The position numbers were made by a program, and so were the translations under genes. The notes below the pieces were generated by a model. It did not search any database and was not told where the DNA came from. It saw only the letters and a list, made by a program, of their open reading frames with translations. Shown here one piece after another: positions 21,347 through 31,459 of a DNA stretch of 64,000 bases. This DNA is from Roridomyces roridus. Its lineage: Eukaryota > Basidiomycota > Agaricomycetes > Agaricales > Mycenaceae. The stretch lies in assembly GCA_029378245.1 (NCBI GenBank), contig JARKIF010000025.1:682001-746000 (forward strand), in the 5' to 3' direction. The first letter of the stretch is position 1. Each line of letters starts with the position of its first letter.

Positions 21347-23018
21347 ATGGATTTTTCAGACGTGCCCCCGGAAATCCTATGCCACATTCTTCTGCTCTCA
21401 GATCCACAGACGGTGCTGATGTGCTCCTCTGTGCGCCTATATCTTTTCCACTAGGGTTTCCTTTTGACTTTCCCTAGGTTTCGCGTCAGTGGCACGACAC
21501 AATCGCCGGCTGCCCAGAGCTGCAGTACGAACTCGAACTCTGGAGGTCTGGCCTCGTATGTGGTCTTCCAAACTCAATGCCAACTGCGGATAAACTGCAG
21601 GCGCTAGCCAAGCATCGGCGTGCCTGGCAGAAGCTCGACTGGACGTCAAAGACCGTAGTCGAGTTGGCTTCATTGAGCGGTCACAAAGGGCGTGAGCTTG
21701 CCGCCGGAGTCTTTGCCTTCCAGCAAGATGGCTCGGATATTCATTCCTTCTCATTACAAGAGAATGCCCATCCCTGCGTTGAGACGCACGCATTAGGCAT
21801 CGACCCCGACGCAGAGGTGTGCCTGACTATCGATCCGACGCAGGACTTGTTGGCCCTCTTGTACTCCCCACAGCCGGGCGCAGAGTCCTTCAGTCTGATG
21901 CTGCAAACTCTCTCGGTGGCACAACCTCATCCGATGGCTCGTCATTCAACGATCACAGTCGAAAGTGACCTGTGGGTCGGGCGGCCCAGGGCGATCCACA
22001 TCGCCGACGACGTGGTCGGAGTCTCGTTTGGCTACCCGGGTACCGTTCGTGTCTGGAATTGGCACACGGGTGTGTTGCTTGCGGTAGGTGCAATCGAGCA
22101 CGCCCCGAATCCGGTCTGATACACTGTCATACTTCAGGACGTTCGCGTGCATACGGACGAACCAGGCTTTCAATTCATCTCTCCGCGCGCCTTCGTCACC
22201 GCCTCCACTACGCATTCTGGATGGATCGACCTCTTCGTGATCACCCCCTTCGCCAAGGCCCCCGACTCGGAAGGCGCAGTGCACGTGGCGCGGTTGCGAT
22301 TCCCAGAGCTTGCGCGCATGTCGCCTCGGATGCTCCAGGCTATCGAGATCTATAGTGGGCCCCTGTGTGGAACTCCCATACGACGGTCGTTCTCGCACAG
22401 AAACGACAGCCGCATCTATCTGTTCCTGATCCAACTCGAGTCTGACGAGGACGAGACTCGTTATCTGCGACTGATAATTCACCATCGCACGTTGGTAGGA
22501 TATGTTTCTCAGTACGAGCGGGAGGGACGAACGGAGAGCATTGATTTGCAGTGGGAGAGCTGGGGTCCCCGGAATACCAGAATTCTAGCGGGAGATCAGT
22601 TTGACTGGGTCGCGTAAGTCTAAATCTCCGCTCTACCTGCATGGATCTCACCCTTCACAGGAATGCACACGGTGAACGCATCGCGTGTCGCGACATCGAG
22701 GGGATGCAGGTGCAAGTGCTGGACTTTGGCGTGATTCCTGGCGACCCGTCGAATGGTTACAACGAAGATGGTACCATGGTTCTCGAGCCCAGCACGATCG
22801 GTGCACCGTTCAAAGACCCCGTCACCACGCACCTGCCTTTTCGTCGCACACTTCTCGACCCGGTTCTCGACCCGGACGATTATTTCAATGCAATCCTCAT
22901 GGACGAGCAGCATATCGTTGTTACAGATGAGGAAGTGCGTGATTTGTCCCATTTCTCACCGGCGCGTTGCTTACTTGGAATGGTTCAGACGGACAAAATG
23001 ACAGTCTTCAAGTTTTGA
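21347..23018 (+). CDS. F-box protein family C, copy C1 (intact)
   Basis: Exons 21347-21430, 21478-22083, 22138-22613, 22661-22934 and 22989-23018. Residues 1-28 plus the start of exon 2 form an F-box of the agaricomycete type (PPEILCHILLLSDPQT, then CSSVSRQWHDTIAG and LQYELELWRSGL). The rest looks like a propeller-like substrate domain, with VRVWNWHTG-type strand motifs near residue 215. The last intron (22935-22988, donor GTGCGT, branch-like CTTAC) is 54 nt and in frame. Retaining it adds 18 residues (507 versus 489 aa). The 30-nt final exon (TDKMTVFKF) is conserved in C2 and C3. Probably an SCF substrate receptor; the substrate is unknown. The only apparently undamaged C copy here. Confidence 0.8.
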
Positions 23019-23189
23019 CTCTGGGAGCCTAGTGAATGGCAACAATTGTCATGACTTTTTTAACGTCCAGCCCTGTCAGCCGGTTTCGAACAAGCCTTGA
23101 AATTCATGGATCAGCTGGTACAAATAGAGACTTCCCCCTTGCCAAGTTCACCCTGGAGACCCAACTTGACAATCTTGCAGTTGCGTGTG

Positions 23190-23330
23190 AGAAGGAGGAA
23201 GCAAGAGGCGTATGATGCATTAAGGCGGTTGGTTGAGGGGATGCTTCAGGGTATGGACGTTGAGGTAAGGTTGGGTTGTTCGTTCGGGTACAATGATATG
23301 AGTCCTTGAAACGTTTGTGACCCGGTTCGG
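23190..23330 (+). pseudogene. F-box family A, terminal fragment
   Basis: Encodes only EAYDALRRLVEGMLQG and the following VEVRLGCSFGYNDMSP-type C-terminus, identical in style to A1 and A4. Its 3' flank also matches the A-family flank. The preceding 85 bp (TCATGGATCAGCTGG onward, about 23105-23180) recur downstream of C2 at about 26054-26130. Confidence 0.7.
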
Positions 23331-23927
23331 TATAGCTGGCACAATTGAATTCGGAGGCCTTGGTTCAGATCGCTTTTGAAGTTACATAATGGCAAGGGAA
23401 GAGAAAGAAGTTGAACGACCGTACGTACATTCCGACAGTTGTCAATGGTTCAAGACCACCCAGAACGTTCAACTCTGGCACGGATGAGGGTTCTATCTTT
23501 GGCCTGCTATTTGTCGATGTCCAGTAGTAAATCGTTGGACTCATTATTTCAACTTGAAAATGTTGACAACGTCACTTTCCTCACGCTCAGATTCGATGCA
23601 GTGGCTCGAATCCATGCAGGAACATAAGGTGGAGTTCTTGTTTCAGCTCTTACTGGAATGGACAAAATCTTGTTGGGCTCGGGTTGAAAAATACGCCCGT
23701 ACGGTGCGAACATGTCTCTGGGGACTCGATCACTTAAAGTGCGGTGTCACTGTCAGTTAAACTTGTCGGACCTCAAACGCAGCGGGTGGGAGCATCCGCT
23801 TAGTACACATGTACAGCCGAGCCTCTTTCTGCATCTCTCTGACTCTAACCTCAAATATTCGGTTCAACTGCGGGTAATGGAAAAGAGCCCAGTGGTCTCT
23901 GTTTGAGCTCTGTACTTAGCCTAGTCA
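23310..23927. other. Intergenic; A-family 3' flank
   Basis: Two tRNA T-arm-like motifs (ATGGTTCAAGACCACCC near 23446 and GTGGCTCGAATCCATGCAG near 23602) match those downstream of A1 and A2 and upstream of M3. No gene. Confidence 0.35.
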
Positions 23928-24121
23928 CAATGTCGCAACTTTCTTTTTCTTCAGATATGTGCTGAATCGGTATTAGTGAAGGATATCGGGTCTGACGGGA
24001 CCTGATCAGGGCATATATGCAAGAACCTGGTCGGTATCAGGACGAATATGGACCCGTCAGACCCGATATCCTTCGGAAATTCCGATTCTGATCTTATCGG
24101 GGAAAAAAGAAAGTTGCGACA
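23928..24121. mobile_element. Foldback/MITE element
   Basis: Nearly the whole 190 bp is one inverted repeat. A perfect 22-bp arm (23978-23999, core GGATATCGGGTCTGACGG) pairs with 24053-24074. Outer arms TGTCGCAACTTTCTTTTT (from about 23937) and its inverted copy (to about 24121) extend the pairing to about 75 bp per side. The loop is about 53 nt. It is non-coding. Confidence 0.7.
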
Positions 24122-24424
24122 AAGCTGCATTGGTTCGACTCCCAACAGGGGTCCAGGGCAAATGCAATACACGCATCGTGGACCACTGGTCGCGGCTGGA
24201 ATCCGCTGGATCATTTTTGGAGGACAATTCAGGACAATTTAGAGGACAATACACTACTACAAACTAAGTCCCGCATTGTTCCACATTTTGCACTCCCCCT
24301 TCCTCGTCGCCCAGTACATACCGTGGCCGCGCCGCAGCGCTGGGATCACTCATCTTCATCAGTTGCCGTCACTTGATGCTGTCAATAACTTACATAAGCC
24401 ATTGTCTCTTGCTCCTTGCCTCAT

Positions 24425-25928
24425 CCATGATTCCGAACTCTGGAAGTCTGCCGTCGTATCCGGTCACCCAGACTCAATGCCGGTGGCGGATAAACTGCGA
24501 GCACTCGTCAAGCATCGGCATGCCTGGCAAAAGCTCGACTGGACGTCGAAGACTGTGGTCGATCTGCCAGCTTCATTGCACACCGGCAGGGCATGTGAGC
24601 TGGTGGCCGGGATGTTGGCGTTTCAAGAGGATGGTCCGGATATCTACACCCTCACATTGCAAGAAGATTCTCGTGTAACGAAGCACGTACTTGGCATCGA
24701 TCCTCACACATACGTGCGCTTGACGATGGACCCAACGCAGGACTTGCTGGCCGTTGTCTATCGCTCAGGGCCAGCCTTCGGGTTTGTGTCTCACAATCTG
24801 GCGTTGCGCGCTCTCTCGGCGAATCAACCCCATCCCATGGCTCGCCGTCCAACTATCCTAGTAGAAACCGGCCGGGAGGAATTGGAAATGGTTGTAATCG
24901 CCGACGACGTAGTCGGGATCTCGTTTGGCGCCCCGGGCAGCATTCGCGTGTGGAATTGGCGCACAGGTGCCTTGCTTGCGGTCGGTGCAGTCCAGCGCAA
25001 CACACCTTTTCCTGATAATTACTCACCTAGGACGTTCGTCGAGTGCATACGATCCGACCAGACTTTCAATTCATCTCCCCGCGCGTGTTTGTAACCGCAT
25101 CTCCTACGGACTCTGGATGGATCGACATCTTCATGATCCTACCTGAGAAGGCCCCCGACTCGGAAGGCGCAGTACATGTCACGCGGCTGCGGTTCCCAGA
25201 GCTCGAGCACGCAGATGGATTGAGCCTTTGGAACTTGCACGCTGTCAGCATTTACGCTGGGCCTGTGTACGAACATCCGCTACCAGGATCATTCATCCCG
25301 AAAAACGAAAACCGTATCTTCTTCTTCGTATACCGACTTGCGTCCACCGCTGGAGAGACTCGTTGGATGCGCCTTATGATTCATCATGATACATTGGCAG
25401 TACACCTTTCTCGATACGGGCGGGAGGGGCGAACAGAGTACCTCGATGTGAAGTGGGAGGACTGGGGTCCGCGGGATACCAGGATTCTGGCGGGAGATCG
25501 GTCTGACTGGCTCGTGTAAAGTCAAAATTCTCTTCAGTGTAACGGAACCCACAGTACATATCTGCAGGCCCGGGACTGCCCATGGCGAACGCGTTGTGAA
25601 TCACGTCTTTAATCGGCAGCAGTTGCAAGTTCTGGATTTTCGTCCAATTCCGGGAGACCCAAAGAACAATCTGAGCGAGGATAACTCGCGTGGCTTTGTT
25701 CTAGGATCGAGTACTATCCAGGGCGCACCGTTCAAGGACCCCGTCACCACGTACCTACCCTTTCGTTGCACACTTCTCGCCACGGACGATGAGTTTGATA
25801 CAATCCTAATGGACCACGAACATATTATCGTTGCAGAGGAACATGTGCGTGATTTGTCCCATTTCTCGCCGGCGTGTTGCTTACTTGGAATGATTCAGTC
25901 GAACAAAATTACTGTGTTCAAGTTTTGA
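24425..25928 (+). pseudogene. F-box family C, copy C2 (F-box exon lost)
   Basis: Homology to C1 starts abruptly at about 24425 (HDSELWKSAVV, equal to YELELWRSGLV). Exon 1 and the first part of exon 2, which carry the F-box, are absent. Downstream exons are intact: exon 2 to 24980, then 25031-25515, 25568-25844 and 25899-25928, with the same phases as C1. An ATG at 24276 or 24478 could give an open N-terminus, so a propeller-only protein is possible. Without an F-box it could not join SCF in the usual way. I class it as a 5'-truncated pseudogene, with some chance of a neofunctionalised gene. Confidence 0.65.
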
Positions 25929-26471
25929 CTCCGGGAGCCTAGTGTATGGCCACATTTTTGTCATGACTTCAAATATTTTCTGGGTGTTCCCTTCGGTGAT
26001 CATGACAATTTCAACGTCCAGCCCTGTCAGCCGTTTTTAACAAGCCTTGAAAGTCATGGATCAGCTGGTGCAAATAGACTTCCCCCTCGCCAAGTTCCCC
26101 CTGGAGACTCGACTTCACAATCTTGCGGGTGAGCAGAAGGAGGCGTGCTGAGGGAAAAGGAAGTGATCACCCACATATATCATCCACTTGTTCCGGACCT
26201 TGGTCGGACTTGGGCAAAATTCAACCGAGTCGACGAAGACTTACGGGTGTGAACTCGGAGTGCGTAAGTTCAGCGCTCGGATGTTGAATGGAAAGGTGGC
26301 TCCTCCAAATCCGTTGTTCATTTTCTAGTTTCAAAGCTGCGAATCGGGCCGTCGGTTAGCGCTTCAGCGATCAACAGCTCGGCAAACTATTTCAAATTCC
26401 AATCTTCTCCAAGTGCCTAGAAGATTCTAATCTAGCGGGTTTGAAATACCTGATTTCGCGATCACGGTTAA
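25929..26471. other. Intergenic; duplicated C 3' tail
   Basis: About 26040-26130 repeats the segment following C1 at about 23090-23180. Nothing else recognised. Confidence 0.4.
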
Positions 26472-27263
26472 ATGGCGGGTCATCCCTTGCTTGCTATCCG
26501 CTGTATCAGATTCACCTGCCTCATGCGCCCCACGATTTACCGCCTTTTCCTCCAACTCACACTCGCTCCATGCAAGGATTATTTCCGTGTGGACGATATG
26601 CACCGGGCGTTGTATCCCGGACATGCGCCGGCGCATGTTAGCGTATTTCAAGCCTTCGACCTACCGGCCGAGGACTACCCTCAACTCCTCGCCATCATCG
26701 ACACGGTGGCAGCGAATTCCACCCCGTTTACTCTCAAGTTCACGCAAATGTGGTTCAATGATACGTGGATCGCTCTGAATCTCGCGGACGACGAAAGCCC
26801 GGTGCGGGACCGATTCAAGGAAATCGTGGGGCAGCTGGAACGATGGTGCGTCCTTGGCCTTTGCGCACACGAGTCAAATGCTGATTGATCTTATGACAGG
26901 ATCCCAGCGAAACCCAGCAACGTGCCCCACTTCTCGATCTACAAGAATGGCAGCGGCAAGTTCCCCGACGCAGACAGACGCAACCGACTGCGTGTCATCA
27001 GCAATCGCGCTGGGCATTTGCTCTCCCGACTTGTATACGAGATGGGCGCTGCGCTCACATTCCGGGTGACAGGACTCGAGCTCCTGCAGTATGATGAGAT
27101 CATTCGGACGTTTCCGTTCTATGGCCAAGGATTCGCAATCGAGCTCGCAGTCCGCGCGTATCTACACGACCGGGCCTTCTCGGATTATATTCTCCAGCGC
27201 CACTTTCATTCGGGTCAGTCTGTGCATACTAGACATTCGCACTTGTTTGATCCACTCGTATAG
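26472..27263 (+). CDS. 2H phosphoesterase (2'-5' RNA ligase-like)
   Basis: Two exons, 26472-26845 and 26900-27263 (intron 54 nt, phase 2), give 245 aa. Two HxS signatures define the LigT/2H fold: AHVSVF (H55, S57) and PHFSIYKN (H135, S137), about 80 residues apart as usual. The second follows a Trp-Ile-Pro-rich junction created by splicing. Proteins of this superfamily open cyclic phosphates or act on 2'-5' linkages in RNA or on small nucleotides. The substrate here is unknown. The first ATG is uncertain: an internal Met (residue 43, MHRALYPG) is also possible. It is a single copy between C2 and B1 and is not part of the repeated families. Confidence 0.7.
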
Positions 27264-27500
27264 TCCGACCGAAGGGCCCCAGAGCACCGGACACAGATGT
27301 TGGGGCCAAACCTCTGGTCAGTTAGTTTGCAGCTCTGGTTCAATATGTAAATTGTACGATATATGGAGGTGATTTCGGAGAGGGGGGCCCAGTGGTGGAA
27401 TGTATTAAGCGAGGCGATAGTGTAAAGATTTCAAGAAATATACAAACAGTCAAGATACAAGCACGGTACATTACTCTAGATCGAACACCAAAAGGCAGAT

Positions 27501-29116
27501 TCAAAGCGCTTCCTGGACTCTCATCCAACCCTTGCAGCACGCCATCAGCTGTGCGTCCAGGCCTGCCTGCTCATACGCCGGCTGCACGACTCGCAAGGAC
27601 GGGAATATGGTCCGCAAGAACTCAACAACCCTCTGGGGCTTGGGGTTGACTGGTGAATACGCGACGTGTAATCGTTCCAGGGAGAACTGCGCCACTCGAC
27701 TCGTGTTCCTCCTTCCTTTGGACGTCTTGACTTTGAGTTTCGGGACGTCAGTGGCGTCGAAGAGGATCCTCATGTCTTTGAGCTCCGGGCAGTGTTCAGC
27801 GAACGCGGCGATGCCCTCAAGGGTTAGGCGGGGGCTGATACGGGGGTTGATATCGGTATGGAAGAAGAGTTGTTGGAGACGAGGCCACGAACGAGCCAGC
27901 TCCGCCGCGCCGGCGTCATCCAAATCGACGCACGGGCTATGCGCGAGTGATACAACCACAAGGTTATGAAATGCGAAGAGCGGTCTCAGCTCCTCGACGG
28001 ACACCAGATAATGAGCGATATCCTGTGCAGGCACCCTCGCACAGCAGGGCTTTCCGACCAAGAGGTCCCGAAGCTTGTCGGGCGTGCAGTGGGATGCGAT
28101 CGCGGAATAGAGTTCGCGAAAGTCTGCTTTCACGGGTACCGCACCCCAGGTGACTCCGGCGAGTTTAAACTCCGATAGGGAGGAACCCGTCCATTCGAGT
28201 AGGTTCGGCGCCGAATTCAATGACTCGCATCCAAAAATCTCGAGCGCGGGAAAGAGGGGAAGGCCGCTCGGAGCCGTAGGTAGATGGTCAAACTTTTTCG
28301 ACAGCAAAACAAGGACACGGAGATGGGGAAGGCGTGCTATGTGAGCGAAGGCCTGAACATCCAGCTCATTTGCAAAGAGAGCTTCGAGCTCCGATTGTGC
28401 GCAAATGAAGCGCGAAACCGCGGCAACACGGCCGGGCCCGTGAATCTCGACATGCTTCAACGTACGGAAAGTTGTCATCAGCTTTCGGAGGAGACGCTCG
28501 TCGGCAAAGCAGGAGGCTTTCAGTTCGAGACGAGTTATTCCTGGGGAGAGGAACAAACGGGATGTGCGACGGAGAGTCTGGGCATTGGGATACCAGTTAA
28601 GGCTCTCCAGCCGGGGAAAGATGACTCCGCCAGGGAAACTGGCGGCGAGTACGTCGTAAACGTTGGAAGTGTGGAGGTAAATGCGTGTATCTTTGAAGGA
28701 TCTGACTCGGCGGGAGTAGAATAGGAAGCGGGTCCAATCGTCTGCGGTCGCTGCTCTTTTGCATATCTAAACTCGAATCAGTATACCGGAAGCACAAGGT
28801 GGGTGAACCTAACAATTTCGAGCGAACCGGGCTCATATTCATTGTGAATGTCTATCGTCTCAATTATATCCCATAAATCCTCCGGAATGGTCCTCAAGAG
28901 ATGAATCAAAGTGCTTTGGTGACTCCAAAGAGCGTCAAGGGCAGGCCCGAGGAAGGATGTGCAAGTGCGGGCTAATCGAGCTAGATGATCGCAGCGAGAC
29001 GGGTAGTCAAGTACAGGAATCCCTTGAACCCCTGCGTAGCAACGGTCATGTCCGTCGGCGGCAATTTCACCACAAATGACGTCCACCACCTCGGGCACAT
29101 CGAGGGCGGCGTGCAT
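27501..29116 (-). CDS. F-box/LRR-like protein family B, copy B1
   Basis: Two exons, 28814-29116 and 27501-28766 (intron 47 nt, donor GTTAGG, branch CTGAT), encode 522 aa. Residues about 8-70 are an F-box-like region of a common agaricomycete type (PSRCDHLARLARTCTSFLGP then ALWSHQSTLIHLLRTIPEDL). Exon 2 opens with KRAATADDWTRFLFYSRRV, followed by a long run of Leu-rich segments (PRLESLNWYPNA, LPHLRVLVLLSKKF, SLSEFKL) typical of degenerate LRRs. It is intact and colinear with B2 and B3. Probably an SCF substrate receptor. It diverges from C3 across a 232-bp gap whose B-proximal part resembles the B2/M4 and B3/M5 promoters. Confidence 0.8.
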
Positions 29117-29348
29117 GGGGAATTTGGGTCGTTGCGGTGAGGCTCAAGGCAGCGGGATAATGAGACTTATACGTGCACGGTTTTACAACGCGGAGCCAAC
29201 GGGACCTTGGCCGCAGAGCGATGGCCAGAGAGAGCGGTGACGAGGCGGAAGCAAAAAACGAGAGTCACAGCGTGACGTGTGACACTGGCAGATCAAACTC
29301 CGTATCAACAATTAGGTAACCCGTGCTCTTCTGCTTTCCACCCTCATC
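29117..29348. promoter_or_regulatory. Divergent promoter region B1/C3
   Basis: Contains GTCACAGCGTGACGTGTGAC at about 29262, a TCAC/GTGA dyad also present between B2 and M4 (CACGCCATCACGTGTGACAG) and between B3 and M5 (TCACGCCGTGTGACAGG). It suggests that B1 once faced an M gene. Confidence 0.4.
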
Positions 29349-31005
29349 ATGAGTCTTTCGGACGCGCCTCCAGAGATACTGTGCCGCATTCTTTTGCTTT
29401 TAGAACCTCAGACGATTCTCAGATGTTCTTCCGTGCGCTCTCATGTCGTCTTCACAGGCCCACATTGACTTCTCTATACTTAGGTTTCGCGTCAGTGGCA
29501 GGAGACAATCGCCGGCTGCTCGCAAATTCAATACCAACTGGAGCTCTGGAAGGCTGGCCTCGTATGCGGACCCTCAAACTCAATGCCGACGATGGACAAA
29601 CGCCAAGCACTCGCCAAGCATCGGCGTGCCTGGCGCAGGCTCGAGTGGAGCAACACGGCCGTCAAACTGCCAGCATTATTGCGCACTTACGCGGCACATG
29701 CACTGGTTGCCGGTATCTTTGCGTTTCAGGAGAACGGACCAAATATCTACACCCTACCATTGCAAGAAGATTCTCGTGTTACGAAGCACGTACTTGAAGT
29801 TGATCCCGGCACATCGGTGCTCTTGACGATGGACCCCACGCAGGATCTGTTGGCCGTGGCCTATTACCCAGTACATGGCTCCGGGTCTCTCACCCTGGCG
29901 TTCCGTTCTCTCTCAGTGAATCAGCCCCATCCGATGGCTCGCCATCCAACAATCCCTGTTGGGTCCGACGACGAGGAGGAACTTGAGATTCTTATGGCCG
30001 ACGACGTGGTGGGCATTGCGTTTGTGGGTATGATTCGCGTGTGGAATTGGCGCACAGGTGCTTTGCTTGCGGTTGGTATGATACAGCGCAATCCGAATTC
30101 TCCTGATACATTCTCCTCCCCTAGGACGTCGAAGTGGATACAGACAGACCTGACTTCCAATTTATCTCCCCGCGTGCGTTTGTCACTGCATGTCGTGTGG
30201 ATTCTGGATGAATCGACATCTTCATGATTACACCGGAGAAGGGCCCCAATTCGGAAGGCGCAGTACACGTCGCGCGGCTGTGGTTCCCAGAGGCCGAGCG
30301 CGCGGATGGAGAGTCCCTTTGGGAGCCGTCGGCCATCGGGGTCCGCAGTGGGCCTGTATGTGCACACCCGATTCGCAGCTCTTTCTCCCCCGGAAACGAA
30401 AACCGCATCTACCTCTTCGTATACCGACTGGTATCTCCCGAGGGGGAGAATTGGATGCGGCTCATGGTTCATCATCGCACGTTGGCAGGATACGTTTCAC
30501 GCTATGTACGGCAGAGCGGAACGGATTGCATTGATCTGGAGTGGGAGGACTGGGGTCCCCGAAATACCAGGGTTCTCCCTGGAGACGAGTTGGATGGGTT
30601 GGCGTAAAGTTATAATCCGCTCTAGTGTATTGGAACTCACATCCTCGGCAGCTTCCCGACCGCACACGGCGAACGTGTTGTGATTCTCGGCGTTGATCAT
30701 GAGGATCGGCCACGGTTGGAAGTGCTGAATTTTGGTGTAATTCCTGGAGACGACCAGAGTGAAGATGAATCGCATACCTTGGTTCTGGGACAAAGCACCA
30801 TTCGAGGCGCACCCTTTGAGGACCCCGTCACCACGTACCTGCCCTTTCGCCGCACCGTTCGCGCCATCGACGCAGATTTCGAATCAGTCCTGATGGACCA
30901 GGAGCACATTATTGTTGAGAACCAAGTACGTGATGTCCCCGGCTTTCTCGTCCCATATTGGCTGACCGTACCTAGATGGGAACGATAACTGTAGTCACCT
31001 TTTGA
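29349..31005 (+). pseudogene. F-box family C, copy C3 (nonsense codon)
   Basis: Exons 29349-29432, 29484-30071, 30125-30603, 30652-30925 and 30976-31005 align with C1 exon by exon. The F-box is well kept (MSLSDAPPEILCRILLLLEP then CSSVSRQWQETIAGC). In exon 3, the Trp codon in SGWID is TGA (30209-30211), ending the protein after about 233 residues. All later exons and splice sites remain good, so the stop is probably recent. Spliced, the final exon encodes MGTITVVTF, matching the C1/C2 tails. Unlike in C1 and C2, the last intron is 50 nt and not in frame, which supports its being a real intron. Confidence 0.75.
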
Positions 31006-31459
31006 ATGGACGAACAGACTGTTGTATGATCTTGGAATTTCTCGATATTGTGCCGTTCCTCAAATGCATGTACGCTGGTACTCGTGATTTCCGCCGGAAT
31101 TGTTGCTGCGATTGGCATGGGTTTTGTTGACCATTTGCGCTTTTGAATTACCATTGTAAGCGACCGAGTCACTAGGTACTGGCTAAATGAGTTCGATTGC
31201 CAACCCGAGCTTGACGCGCACAAGGAACCAGAATGGTTCAGCGTAGTCCAATATAAGTATCCCTTTGAAACCTGGTGGAGCAACCTGAGGAAAGTGGGAA
31301 AAAATTGTCGAGTGCCAGTTCAATGCAGGCGAACGTGTTGAGCCGGATTCGAACCAGACTCCACGCGAAAGCTCCTTTTGGGATATGCTGGCCCTTGACA
31401 CCGAAAAGCGTCCCCAACGTCATCTGCATTCTGCATTCTCCAGGTGTAACGAGATGCGA
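31006..31459. other. Intergenic between C3 and M6 (convergent)
   Basis: No gene. A minus-strand T-arm-like motif (TCTGGTTCGAATCCGGC) lies at about 31340-31356. Confidence 0.35.
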
